Source of the DNA: Vibrio pectenicida
GTDB lineage: Bacteria; Pseudomonadota; Gammaproteobacteria; Enterobacterales; Vibrionaceae
Direction: 5' to 3'
DNA length: 64,000 nucleotides
Assembly: GCA_024347015.1 (NCBI GenBank)
Contig: AP024889.1
Location: forward strand, 558,001-622,000
A program made the position numbers and the translations under genes. The notes under the pieces are model-generated. The model saw nothing but the letters and a program-made list of their open reading frames with translations, was not told the DNA's origin and did no database searches. Of this stretch, positions 18,225-26,807 are shown piece after piece (the first letter of the stretch is position 1; the number at the start of each line of letters is the position of its first letter).

Positions 18225-19151
18225 TTAAGTACCATTTGTATCAATGACGGCTTTTCTCAAATAACCATGCTGAAGATTTAACTTTTCTCTAGCGGTTTCT
18301 TTTTCTAGGCCAGTCAAGATCATCAAAATGGCTAGCTTGACATCATATTTAGTTTCTTCGAGTACATCTTTGGCTTTTTGACTGTCGCAATCCGTAGCTT
18401 GTATCACAATTCGCGTCGCTCTAGCGATAAGTTTGGCATTGGTTGCTTTCACGTCAACCATTAGATTTTGATAGCTTTTACCTAAACGTATCATGCTTGC
18501 TGTGGTTAGCATGTTGAGAACCAGCTTTTGTGCTGTGCCTGATTTTAAACGTGTTGAACCTGTCAGAGCTTCTGGGCCTACAACAGGGCAAATCGCTATG
18601 CTGGCGATATTTGCAATTGGAGAGTCTGAGTTACAAGATAAAGCGATGGTCGTTGCTCCTATCTTGTTGGCATACTCTAATCCACCAATAACATAAGGAG
18701 TGCGTCCACTGGCCGCTATACCTACGACTAGGTCGCGATTGGTAAATTCGATATTTTTTAAATCTTGTTCTCCCATCGTTGGTGAATCTTCTGCCCCTTC
18801 TTTGGCTTTTAATATAGCGTCATTACCACCTGCAATTAACCCAATCACCATGTTATCTGGCACACCGAAGGTTGGCGGACATTCTGAGGCATCCAATATG
18901 CCGAGGCGGCCACTTGTCCCAGCTCCCATATAGACTAATCGACCACCTGCTTTAAATACATCGGTTATCTTATCGACGGCAAGTACGACCTCTGGTAGGA
19001 CTTTTTCTACCGCAAGAGGCACCTGCTTATCTTGTTGATTGAGACGCTGCACAATAGCCAATGATGGAAGTAAATCGATGTCCATTGTTTCTGGGTTGCG
19101 GTCTTCAGAAATTAAGTGAGAAAGTGTTGCTATCAGTATGTCGTTAGTCAT
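18225..19151 (-). CDS. murQ: N-acetylmuramic acid 6-phosphate etherase
   Basis: Cytoplasmic SIS-fold lyase that cleaves the lactyl ether of MurNAc-6-phosphate, giving GlcNAc-6-phosphate and D-lactate in peptidoglycan recycling. At 308 residues from [13 protein letters not shown] it matches the family; an ATG seven codons upstream (19172) is possible but lacks family support. SIS-domain signatures are visible: [43 protein letters not shown] and [20 protein letters not shown] (catalytic Glu within SECPPTF). It lies directly downstream of anmK, so the two form an operon that makes and then consumes MurNAc-6-phosphate. Confidence 0.96.
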   Translation of the reverse strand: MTNDILIATLSHLISEDRNPETMDIDLLPSLAIVQRLNQQDKQVPLAVEKVLPEVVLAVDKITDVFKAGGRLVYMGAGTSGRLGILDASECPPTFGVPDNMVIGLIAGGNDAILKAKEGAEDSPTMGEQDLKNIEFTNRDLVVGIAASGRTPYVIGGLEYANKIGATTIALSCNSDSPIANIASIAICPVVGPEALTGSTRLKSGTAQKLVLNMLTTASMIRLGKSYQNLMVDVKATNAKLIARATRIVIQATDCDSQKAKDVLEETKYDVKLAILMILTGLEKETAREKLNLQHGYLRKAVIDTNGT

Positions 19152-19182
19152 TGTTCGTGGTATTCCATGCATCTAAATTGAG

Positions 19183-20298
19183 TTAATCGGCAAAGTATAT
19201 GACACCCAGAGAAGCTTCTCTGCTTGAACCAGTTACTTGTGGCGCATTGTTTGGTAGATTGTGGATACGGCGATAAGCAAGCCAAGCAAATGCCATTGCC
19301 TCAATGTTTTGACTGTCGAATCCTTCTGAATCGGTTACTTCCACTGCCCATGATGGTAATAAAGCCTTTAGACGTACCATTAAAAGCGGGTTTTTAGACC
19401 CTCCACCACATACTAAAAGTTTTGGTTGCTTACCTTGCTTATATTTTTCAACTTCATTGCTGATGGTGATAGCCGTATACTCACACAAGGTCCGTTGAAC
19501 ATCTTCGCTATTGCATGAGTGTTTATCTAAAATCGCCTCTAACCATGGAAGGTTAAACAGCTCACGACCTGTACTTTTTGGGGAGGACTTTTCTAGATAG
19601 GGCTCTTTTAGCATCTCATGTAGAAGTGGAGTATTGACTGCTCCTTGTTGTGCAAAAAATGCATCTTTATCGAACTGTACGTTTTTATGCTTGGTGCACC
19701 AAGCATCCATCAATACATTTCCAGGACCTGTATCGTAGCCCACGACAGGGTGTTGTGGATGAAGTACTGAAATGTTAGCGATACCACCAATGTTGACTAC
19801 CACTGTGGTTGTTTCTTTTGAATGAAAGAGAGCATGGTGGAAGGCTGGAACTAATGGTGCGCCCTGACCACCTAGTGCAATATCTTTGCGTCTAAAATCT
19901 GCTACAGTTGTAATTTCTGTCTTCGCCGCGATTATGTTGGCATCTCCTAGTTGTATGGTAAATGGAGTATTACCAGTAGGCTGATGGAAAACAGTTTGCC
20001 CATGATTACCAATTGCAGATATTTGTTTTTTATTGTATCCAGTCTCTTTAAGTAAATCTTGCACAGATTCTGCATACAAATGCCCTAATTGATGGTCTAA
20101 TTCTCCAAGTTGTTTCAGATCTGTTTTTTGACCCAAACATACACCTAACACCTGCTGTTTAATGCCGTTGGGTATGATATAAGCTTTTGAAGCTATTAAC
20201 TTTATATTCTTATCAGATATTTCAACTAATGCAGCATCTATACCGTCTAGACTAGTACCAGACATAAGGCCAATATATAGCTCTGTATTCATAGCCAC
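19183..20298 (-). CDS. anmK: Anhydro-N-acetylmuramic acid kinase
   Basis: Hydrolyses the anhydro ring and phosphorylates anhydroMurNAc to MurNAc-6-phosphate, feeding MurQ. The 371-residue protein belongs to the ASKHA kinase superfamily, with GLMSGTSLDGIDAAL (nucleotide loop and catalytic Asp region, about residues 11-25), GNHGQTVFHQP, GGQGAPLVPAFH, NIGGIANIS, DTGPGNVLMD and VCGGGSKNPLLM. A GTG at this position is 6-7 bases after AAAGGAAAA, while an ATG two codons in (20292) is 12 away; either may be used. It diverges from nagZ, the glycosidase that liberates its substrate, so three steps of one pathway are grouped here. Confidence 0.95.
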   Translation of the reverse strand: MAMNTELYIGLMSGTSLDGIDAALVEISDKNIKLIASKAYIIPNGIKQQVLGVCLGQKTDLKQLGELDHQLGHLYAESVQDLLKETGYNKKQISAIGNHGQTVFHQPTGNTPFTIQLGDANIIAAKTEITTVADFRRKDIALGGQGAPLVPAFHHALFHSKETTTVVVNIGGIANISVLHPQHPVVGYDTGPGNVLMDAWCTKHKNVQFDKDAFFAQQGAVNTPLLHEMLKEPYLEKSSPKSTGRELFNLPWLEAILDKHSCNSEDVQRTLCEYTAITISNEVEKYKQGKQPKLLVCGGGSKNPLLMVRLKALLPSWAVEVTDSEGFDSQNIEAMAFAWLAYRRIHNLPNNAPQVTGSSREASLGVIYFAD

Positions 20299-20616
20299 TA
20301 GTTTTCCTTTAAATATACTCTAGACCATAGTATGCGATGATACTGGACCAAAAAGCGATAGATAAACCACTATTTTCATAAGTTATACAGTCAAATTTTC
20401 AAAGGATAGGTGGGTTTATTAAGGGGATATGGTTAGTAAGATTTGCTGGGTGCACAGGTTGAAAATAAAAAAGACGATGCAGGTGATATGGAGATCTTAC
20501 TATTTTCTTCGTATCCTAGCGTGAGGATAGATGGCTGTTTTTAAATGGGTGGTAAAAGTAGCCACTAAATTGAATTAATTTTTTGATGCTATGTGAAATA
20601 TCTGAGGACTGATTAT
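20299..20616. other. Intergenic region between divergent anmK and nagZ
   Basis: Carries the promoters for both divergent recycling genes. No named operator is evident. A 15-codon frame with a good ribosome site (20531-20578) lies here and is discussed among the findings. Confidence 0.4.
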
Positions 20617-21600
20617 ATGGGACCTTTATGGCTTGATGTGGAAGGGTATGAATTGACCGCTGAAGATAAAGAGATTCTTCAGCATCCTACAGTCGGTGGA
20701 GTCATACTATTTTCTCGAAATTACTATGATAATGAGCAGTTATTGGCATTGAACAAAGCTATCCGCCTAGCGGCAAAGCGATCAATCCTTATTGGTGTCG
20801 ATCAAGAAGGAGGGAGAGTGCAACGCTTTCGCCAAGGCTTTTCCTCTATTCCTGCTGCTAATTTGTATGCTAAGCAAGATAACGGTGAAAAGATGGCAGA
20901 GCTCGGTGGCTGGCTTATGGCTGCTGAATTGATTGCTCATGACATTGATCTTAGCTTTGCTCCTGTACTAGATAAAGGTCATCAATCGAAAGCTATCGGT
21001 AGTCGCTCTTTTGGTGAAGATATAGACACCATAGTTCTCCATAGCAGTGCTTATATGCGTGGAATGAAAGCTGTAGGCATGTCAACCACAGGAAAGCATT
21101 TTCCTGGGCACGGCGGTGTTGTTGCAGATTCTCATCTTGAAACTCCTTTTGATTATCGAGAGTCAATATTTGACCAGGACATGGCAATTTTCGAAGCTCA
21201 GATTAAACATAATCTACTCGATGCCATGATGCCTGCACATGTTATTTTTCCTCATTACGATTCAGAACCTGCCAGCGGCTCTAAATATTGGTTAAAGAAT
21301 GTATTAAGAGAACAATTAGCTTTTGATGGCATTATTTTTTCTGATGATCTGACTATGGAAGGAGCCGCAGTCATGGGCTCTGTTGCAGAGCGTGCACAAA
21401 AATCATTAGTGGCTGGCTGCGATATGGTACTTGTATGCAATAAACGTGATGCTCAGGTTGAGGTTCTAGATAATTTGGCAATAAGCCAAGTACCGCAAGC
21501 AATAAATTTATTGAAGAAGCAATCCTTTAGCCTGTCAGAACTTTGCCGTAGCCGAGAGTGGAAGCTTGCTGTAGAAATGATGAAACGTATTCTTGAATGA
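20617..21600 (+). CDS. nagZ: Beta-N-acetylglucosaminidase NagZ
   Basis: Cytoplasmic family GH3 glycosidase that removes GlcNAc from GlcNAc-anhydroMurNAc peptides during wall recycling and so sets levels of the ampC-inducing muropeptides. The 327-residue protein has [12 protein letters not shown] near residue 60, the [17 protein letters not shown] loop with the catalytic His/Asp dyad, and [10 protein letters not shown] with the nucleophile Asp. An in-frame GTG eight codons upstream exists, but CTGAGGA lies 8 bases before the ATG of [13 protein letters not shown], which is the family N-terminus. It is monocistronic and precedes the aroF regulatory region. Confidence 0.96.
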   Translation: MGPLWLDVEGYELTAEDKEILQHPTVGGVILFSRNYYDNEQLLALNKAIRLAAKRSILIGVDQEGGRVQRFRQGFSSIPAANLYAKQDNGEKMAELGGWLMAAELIAHDIDLSFAPVLDKGHQSKAIGSRSFGEDIDTIVLHSSAYMRGMKAVGMSTTGKHFPGHGGVVADSHLETPFDYRESIFDQDMAIFEAQIKHNLLDAMMPAHVIFPHYDSEPASGSKYWLKNVLREQLAFDGIIFSDDLTMEGAAVMGSVAERAQKSLVAGCDMVLVCNKRDAQVEVLDNLAISQVPQAINLLKKQSFSLSELCRSREWKLAVEMMKRILE

Positions 21601-21665
21601 TCAGCACAATAAATCTCCATTGTTATCTATATCTTGAACTGAAATATTCTAATTACATAGCTTTG

Positions 21666-21683
21666 TGTAAATTTTATTTTACG
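21666..21683 (+). promoter_or_regulatory. TyrR box 1 upstream of aroF
   Basis: TGTAAA-N6-TTTACG, one base from the TyrR consensus TGTAAAN6TTTACA. It lies 116 bases before the aroF start, suited to a strong, ATP/tyrosine-independent TyrR site that helps binding at neighbouring weaker boxes. Confidence 0.8.
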
Positions 21684-21686
21684 ATA

Positions 21687-21704
21687 TGTTTTTTTTGGTT
21701 TACA
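21687..21704 (+). promoter_or_regulatory. TyrR box 2 upstream of aroF
   Basis: TGTTTT-N6-TTTACA, with a perfect right half and a degenerate left half. Its centre is 21 bases from that of box 1, so the two boxes face the same side of the helix. In Escherichia coli tandem strong and weak boxes give tyrosine-dependent repression of aroF. Confidence 0.65.
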
Positions 21705-21770
21705 TGTTGAGTTTTTGATACAGCCTGATAAGGTATTTTAAACCAACCTTACAGGTGTGAGGTGATTTTA

Positions 21771-21788
21771 TGTAAATTATTTTATACG
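21771..21788 (+). promoter_or_regulatory. Possible TyrR box 3 next to the aroF start
   Basis: TGTAAA-N6-TATACG: a perfect left half and a right half with two mismatches, ending 10 bases before the aroF ATG. In this position it could block the ribosome site region or the promoter clearance. Weaker evidence than boxes 1 and 2. Confidence 0.4.
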
Positions 21789-21798
21789 AAGTTGAATT

Positions 21799-22872
21799 AT
21801 GCAAAAAAGTGAATTGAGCAATATTAATATAATTGAAGAGCAGGTACTGATTACACCTGAGGAATTAAAAGTAAAATTACCTTTGAGTGACAGCGCTCGC
21901 CATTTTATTCAACAGTCTCGCCAGACTATATCTGACATAATCCATAAAAAAGATCATCGTTTATTGGTGGTTTGTGGACCATGCTCAATTCACGATATTG
22001 ATGCAGCTAAAGACTATGCTAGGCGTCTAAAAGCTCTTTCTGAGCAGCTTGGTGATCAAATCTATCTTGTGATGCGTGTTTACTTTGAAAAGCCTCGCAC
22101 GACGGTTGGTTGGAAAGGATTGATTAATGATCCTCAGCTTGATGGCTCTTTTAATATTGAACAGGGTTTACATGTGGGCCGAAGGTTGTTGGTGGATCTC
22201 GCTGAAATGGAAATACCTTTGGCAACAGAGGCTCTTGATCCCATTAGCCCTCAATATCTAGCCGATACATTCAGTTGGGCTGCGATTGGAGCCAGAACAA
22301 CTGAATCACAAACCCATCGAGAAATGGCCAGTGGATTGTCAATGCCAATCGGATTTAAAAATGGTACTGACGGTAGTTTGTCTACGGCAATAAATGCTAT
22401 GCAGGCTGCATCTTCAAGTCATAGATTTATGGGAATAAGTCGTGAAGGGCAAGTGGCATTACTAACAACACAGGGAAATACTAACGGTCATGTTATTTTG
22501 CGCGGAGGAAAGCAGACTAATTATGATTCTGTATCCGTTACAGAGTGTGAGCAAGAGATGGAGAAATCAGGCTTAAAAGCGTCCTTAATGGTTGATTGTA
22601 GCCACGCGAATTCGCGCAAAGATTTCCGTCGGCAGCCGTTGGTTGCCGAAGATGTGATTCACCAGATCCGTGAAGGCAATAAGTCTATCATAGGTTTGAT
22701 GATAGAGAGCCACATCAATGAGGGAAATCAAGCTTCTAACATTGCACTAAACGACATGAAATATGGTGTTTCAATCACCGATGCTTGTATTAATTGGGAG
22801 GCCACTGAGGCACTATTACGTCGTGCGTATACTGAGCTTATCCCATTTTTGGAACATAGGTTAAAAGGTTAA
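21799..22872 (+). CDS. aroF: DAHP synthase, tyrosine-sensitive type
   Basis: First enzyme of the shikimate pathway: condenses PEP with erythrose-4-phosphate to DAHP. At 357 residues it is a type I synthase closest to AroF; MQKSELSNINIIEEQVLITPEEL resembles the Escherichia coli AroF N-terminus (given here in part). Catalytic motifs include VVCGPCSIHD (metal-ligand Cys), MRVYFEKPRTTVGWKG, GARTTESQ, GFKNGTDGS, HVILRGG and MVDCSHANSRKD. It precedes tyrA by 12 bases, the standard aroF-tyrA operon, and TyrR boxes upstream indicate repression by tyrosine. Feedback class is inferred from similarity and operon context. Confidence 0.95.
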   Translation: MQKSELSNINIIEEQVLITPEELKVKLPLSDSARHFIQQSRQTISDIIHKKDHRLLVVCGPCSIHDIDAAKDYARRLKALSEQLGDQIYLVMRVYFEKPRTTVGWKGLINDPQLDGSFNIEQGLHVGRRLLVDLAEMEIPLATEALDPISPQYLADTFSWAAIGARTTESQTHREMASGLSMPIGFKNGTDGSLSTAINAMQAASSSHRFMGISREGQVALLTTQGNTNGHVILRGGKQTNYDSVSVTECEQEMEKSGLKASLMVDCSHANSRKDFRRQPLVAEDVIHQIREGNKSIIGLMIESHINEGNQASNIALNDMKYGVSITDACINWEATEALLRRAYTELIPFLEHRLKG

Positions 22873-22884
22873 CAAGGAATATCA

Positions 22885-24012
22885 ATGGCCGTTGAATTAA
22901 ACGAGTTACGTGATCAAATTGACGTAGTAGATAAACAAATTCTAGATTTATTAGCACAGCGACTGGCTTTAGTGGAGAAAGTGGGTGAGGTGAAAAGCAC
23001 TCATGGGTTGCCTATTTATGCTCCCGATCGTGAAGCGGCTATGCTCTCCTCCCGTCGTGAAGAGGCTGTGAAGAAAGGGGTTCCTCCGCAGCTTATTGAA
23101 GATATTTTGCGTCGTACTATGCGAGAGTCTTATGCGAGTGAAAAAGACGCAGGTTTTAAGTGTTTGAAACCACAGTTGGGGACTATTGCTATTGTTGGTG
23201 GCTACGGTAAGTTAGGACGTTTGTTTGTTAGAATGTTTAAGTTGTCTGGCTATCAAGTTGAGGTAATTGACAGGGATGATTGGCAACAAGCTGATGAAAT
23301 ATTATCTAAAGCTGGTTTAGTTATGGTAACCGTGCCCATTGATCACACTCTGGAAGTCATTAGAAAATTGGGTAACTTGCCTCCAAGTTGTATTTTGTGT
23401 GATCTTACTTCCATTAAAGTTAGTCCGTTACAGACGATGCTTGATGTCCATAGCGGGCCAGTCGTCGGCCTTCATCCAATGTTCGGCCCTGATGTTCCAA
23501 GTTTAGCTAAGCAAGTGGTTGTTTATTGTGATGGTCGTGGGGAAGAAGATTACCAGTGGTTACTCAAACAGCTTTCAATTTGGGGAGCGAGTTTATGTGA
23601 CATGGATGCGGCAGAACATGATCATGGTATGACTTTAATTCAAGCATTGCGTCACTTTACGTCATTTACCTATGGATTACATTTGAGCCGAGAAAATCCG
23701 AATATCGAACAACTTATGCAACTGAGTTCGCCCATTTATCGTCTTGAGTTGGCTATGGTAGGCCGCTTATTCGGCCAAGACCCTAATTTATATGGGGATA
23801 TAATTCTTTCATCTGATGAGAATGTACAAATGATAAAACGCTTCCACCAATGCTTTGGAGAAGCTATAGATATTTTAGATGGTTGTGATAAACAGGCATT
23901 TGTGACCAAGTTTAATAAAGTCAGTGATTGGTTTGGAGACTACTCCCAACAATTTATGCATGAAAGTCAAAATCTATTGAAACAGGCTAATGATTCTATC
24001 CATCGAGGCTAG
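22885..24012 (+). CDS. tyrA: Chorismate mutase / prephenate dehydrogenase (T-protein)
   Basis: Bifunctional tyrosine-branch enzyme of 375 residues. The N-terminal AroQ chorismate mutase domain (about residues 1-90) has [31 protein letters not shown] linker leads to the NAD-dependent prephenate dehydrogenase domain with the Rossmann loop [16 protein letters not shown] near residue 108, [10 protein letters not shown] and the catalytic His in [20 protein letters not shown] ribosome site precedes ATG. It shares the TyrR-regulated message with aroF, so tyrosine controls both. A hairpin terminator follows the stop. Confidence 0.97.
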   Translation: MAVELNELRDQIDVVDKQILDLLAQRLALVEKVGEVKSTHGLPIYAPDREAAMLSSRREEAVKKGVPPQLIEDILRRTMRESYASEKDAGFKCLKPQLGTIAIVGGYGKLGRLFVRMFKLSGYQVEVIDRDDWQQADEILSKAGLVMVTVPIDHTLEVIRKLGNLPPSCILCDLTSIKVSPLQTMLDVHSGPVVGLHPMFGPDVPSLAKQVVVYCDGRGEEDYQWLLKQLSIWGASLCDMDAAEHDHGMTLIQALRHFTSFTYGLHLSRENPNIEQLMQLSSPIYRLELAMVGRLFGQDPNLYGDIILSSDENVQMIKRFHQCFGEAIDILDGCDKQAFVTKFNKVSDWFGDYSQQFMHESQNLLKQANDSIHRG

Positions 24013-24037
24013 TTGTTCTGTTTGCACTAATGTCAAC

Positions 24038-24064
24038 GAGCTCTCTTGAAGGAGCTCCTTTTTG
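24038..24064 (+). terminator. Terminator of aroF-tyrA
   Basis: GAGCTCT and GGAGCTC form a 7-bp stem with a short loop, followed by CTTTTT. It lies 26 bases past the tyrA stop. Confidence 0.75.
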
Positions 24065-24152
24065 TATAAGATCCTTTCTAGTCTTATCTTATTAAATATT
24101 CAATCAGCTATAAGATCTTTTGACTTAGTGCTTTTAGGGTCTGCTGTGTTCG

Positions 24153-24524
24153 TTAGTGGTATTCGCCTAAGTCTGTTAAGTGCTCGATATCTCTATGTAA
24201 TAGCTCGTCATCTCCTACGTTTAATTCGATCAGCCTTTTGAGATGGCCAATACTATCAATATCTATATGGTCGATGCTTAGGCGTATTACATTACCATTG
24301 AGTCCGACAACTTCTCCCACAAGTTCAATAATAATGTCGGTATCTTGAAGTGCGAACTCTACATCTACCATAGTATTGAGGTTTAAATCGTCAGAATTAT
24401 CGGACGTTAGTAGTAATCCATGCAAAGATAAGTCGCATATAAAGCAATTGACTACCTTGTTATTTTGCGATAATACCGCTGGTGTTTGGTATATGATTCG
24501 CGAAAATTGTCGGCGTTCTATCAT
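24153..24524 (-). CDS. PilZ-domain protein (PlzA-like)
   Basis: A single PilZ domain of 123 residues, a fold that binds cyclic di-GMP. The two ligand motifs are present: RQFSR (RxxxR, residues 5-9) and DLSLHG (D/NxSxxG, about 28 residues later). The start MIERRQFSRI has the RxxxR directly at the N-terminus as usual; an upstream in-frame ATG (24548) would add eight unsupported residues. By position between tyrA and ettA this corresponds to Vibrio cholerae PlzA, an assignment made from memory of gene order. It is a lone gene and lies only 5 kb from the MbaA c-di-GMP enzyme. Its output partner is unknown. Confidence 0.85.
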   Translation of the reverse strand: MIERRQFSRIIYQTPAVLSQNNKVVNCFICDLSLHGLLLTSDNSDDLNLNTMVDVEFALQDTDIIIELVGEVVGLNGNVIRLSIDHIDIDSIGHLKRLIELNVGDDELLHRDIEHLTDLGEYH

Positions 24525-24635
24525 GGTTTTTCTCTCTGTGCTACCCAATAGTTAAGATTATTAAATTAAGAATGGCAGCCAGTTAGTCTTTAATATCAAT
24601 AGTTTGAAATTACAACTCTGCTTGCGATGGAGTTA

Positions 24636-24670
24636 AAAATCAAGGCCGCTAATAGGTGCGGCCTTGATTC
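24636..24670 (-). terminator. Terminator of ettA (minus strand)
   Basis: AATCAAGGCCGC and GCGGCCTTGATT form a 12-bp stem with an 8-base loop; on the minus strand it runs into five T. It lies 17 bases beyond the ettA stop. Confidence 0.9.
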
Positions 24671-24686
24671 GAATAATAAGTCAGTA

Positions 24687-26354
24687 TTATTTACTAATAC
24701 GCTTATATTTGATTCGATGAGGTTCCGCTGCATCAGGGCCCAAGGTTTTCTTCAGCCATTCCATATACTCAGTATAGTTACCTTCGTAGAAGTTGACCTG
24801 ACCTTCATCACGATAGTCGATAATGTGAGTTGCAATACGGTCTAGGAACCAGCGATCGTGTGAAATAACCATAGCACAGCCGGGGAACTCTAAAAGAGCT
24901 TCTTCTAGAGCTCGGAGTGTTTCGACATCAAGGTCATTGGTCGGTTCATCGAGTAACAAAACATTACCACCAGCTTTTAGCAGCTTGGCCAAATGAACTC
25001 GGTTACGTTCTCCCCCAGATAACTCGCCAATGATTTTCTGCTGGTCACTGCCTTTGAAGTTGAAGCGAGAGCAGTACGCACGGGCAGGAATTTCAAAATT
25101 GTTTATCTTGATAATATCGGAACCTTCAGATATTTCCTGAAAGAGAGTTTTTGAATCATCCATACTGTCACGGAACTGATCTACTGAGGCGAGTTTAACC
25201 GTTTCCCCCATCTCAATGGTCCCTGAGTCAGGTTGTTCTATGCCGCTTAGCATCTTAAATAGCGTTGATTTACCAGCACCATTAGCCCCAATAATACCCA
25301 CGATAGCACCTTTGGGTAGACTAAATGATAGGTCATCAATAAGGACACGTCCGTCGAATGATTTGGTTAAATTCTTAATATCAATAACTTTATCACCTAG
25401 GCGTTCACCTGGTGGGATAAATAGTTCATTGGTTTCATTACGTTTCTGGTGATCGCTATTTTGTAGTTCTTCAAAGCGTGCCATCCGAGCTTTAGATTTA
25501 GCTTGACGCCCTTTAGGGTTTTGACGTACCCATTCGAGTTCTTTCTCGATAGTTTTTTGACGAGCTTTTTCTTGAGAAGCTTCTTGCTGGAGGCGTGCAT
25601 CTTTTTGTTCTAGCCAAGAAGTGTAATTACCTTGCCAAGGGATGCCTTCACCTCTGTCTAACTCTAGAATCCAGCCAGCAGCGTTATCTAGGAAGTAGCG
25701 GTCATGGGTAATGGCTACCACTGTGCCCGTATAATCAACTAGGAAGCGCTCAAGCCAAGCCACCGATTCGGCATCAAGGTGGTTGGTTGGCTCATCTAGA
25801 AGCAACATATCAGGGTTTTCAAGTAGCAAACGGCAAATAGCAACGCGTCTTCGTTCACCACCGGATAGATATTTGATTGGAGTGTCCCACTCTGGAAGAC
25901 GCAGCGCATCTGCTGCTCGTTCAAGGGCATTCTCTAAGTTATGTCCATCCTTGGCCTGGATTAATGCTTCAAGTTCACCTTGTTCTTTTGCTAATGAGTC
26001 GAAATCGGCATCAGGTTCAGCATAGGCAGCATAGACTTCATCCAGTCGTTGCATTGCTCCTGCGACGTCTGAAACGGCTTCCTCAACGATTTCTCGCACT
26101 GTTTTTGATTCATCAAGTATTGGTTCTTGAGGTAGGTAACCTACGTTTAAGCCAGGTTGAGGACGAGCTTCACCATCGATATCTGTATCAATGCCTGCCA
26201 TGATGCGTAGTAAAGTTGATTTACCAGCGCCATTTAGCCCTAGTACACCGATCTTTGCCCCAGGGAAAAAACTGAGAGAGATATTTTTGAGAATTTGACG
26301 TTTGGGTGGAACAACTTTGCTCACCCGAGACATGGTATATACGTATTCAGCCAT
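24687..26354 (-). CDS. ettA: Energy-dependent translational throttle EttA (ABC-F)
   Basis: Cytoplasmic ABC-F ATPase that binds the ribosomal E site and couples translation elongation to the ADP/ATP ratio. The 555 residues hold two ABC domains and no membrane region: Walker A GLNGAGKST (near residue 40) and GANGAGKST (near 360), signatures LSGGERRRVA and LSGGERNRVHL, and Walker B LLLDEPTNHLD and LLLDEPTNDLD. The linker between them (about residues 245-320, rich in charged residues) is the P-site tRNA interaction motif. The C-terminal GPDAAEPHRIKYKRI is typical of EttA rather than Uup. Transcribed alone. Confidence 0.96.
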   Translation of the reverse strand: MAEYVYTMSRVSKVVPPKRQILKNISLSFFPGAKIGVLGLNGAGKSTLLRIMAGIDTDIDGEARPQPGLNVGYLPQEPILDESKTVREIVEEAVSDVAGAMQRLDEVYAAYAEPDADFDSLAKEQGELEALIQAKDGHNLENALERAADALRLPEWDTPIKYLSGGERRRVAICRLLLENPDMLLLDEPTNHLDAESVAWLERFLVDYTGTVVAITHDRYFLDNAAGWILELDRGEGIPWQGNYTSWLEQKDARLQQEASQEKARQKTIEKELEWVRQNPKGRQAKSKARMARFEELQNSDHQKRNETNELFIPPGERLGDKVIDIKNLTKSFDGRVLIDDLSFSLPKGAIVGIIGANGAGKSTLFKMLSGIEQPDSGTIEMGETVKLASVDQFRDSMDDSKTLFQEISEGSDIIKINNFEIPARAYCSRFNFKGSDQQKIIGELSGGERNRVHLAKLLKAGGNVLLLDEPTNDLDVETLRALEEALLEFPGCAMVISHDRWFLDRIATHIIDYRDEGQVNFYEGNYTEYMEWLKKTLGPDAAEPHRIKYKRISK

Positions 26355-26565
26355 TGCTGATTGTCCCTAGACTATGAATTTAAATAGAGGGGTATTTTAT
26401 ACTAAGACGGGATGCTTTGTTACCTCGTCTGTATCGAATGACCTTTCTGACCGTTTTGTTCTTAATTATCCTTGATTACTACTGATAGTGTCACATTAGT
26501 ATGATTTTATTAGTATTTATATCTATTAAGTTTTTGGTTCTATTTAGAATAAGGATACATTCATA

Positions 26566-26733
26566 GTGGAGAGTAGGCTCGGGCATTTAGAAGAGCTAAA
26601 ACTTACATTGGTCAATCTTTATGAGGCAAGGCTTATTTTATGTAGCTATTCTTTATTCATAAGACCTAACGAATTGAAGGAGAAAGAGCATAGCTTTGGT
26701 GTAATAAGGACCCAAGAATACGCTGTCTTCTAG
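26566..26733 (+). CDS. Possible 55-residue protein of unknown function
   Basis: A GTG-TAG frame in the 453-base gap between divergent ettA and slt, too short for usual ORF cut-offs. AAGGAT lies 9 bases before GTG, a good ribosome site. The product begins VESRLGHLEELKLTLVNLY and is rich in Leu, Glu and Lys, with an amphipathic N-terminal half and a cluster of charged residues near residue 38. It is soluble-looking, with no signal or membrane span. Fifty-five codons without a stop in AT-rich DNA and the well-placed ribosome site support it; I recognise no family. It may be chance. Confidence 0.4.
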   Translation: MESRLGHLEELKLTLVNLYEARLILCSYSLFIRPNELKEKEHSFGVIRTQEYAVF

Positions 26734-26807
26734 ATTGTTTCAAATTACTTTAATGATCAAATATATACTGCGATATAAACCTTAACTTCTCTACGGGATG
26801 AGAACTT

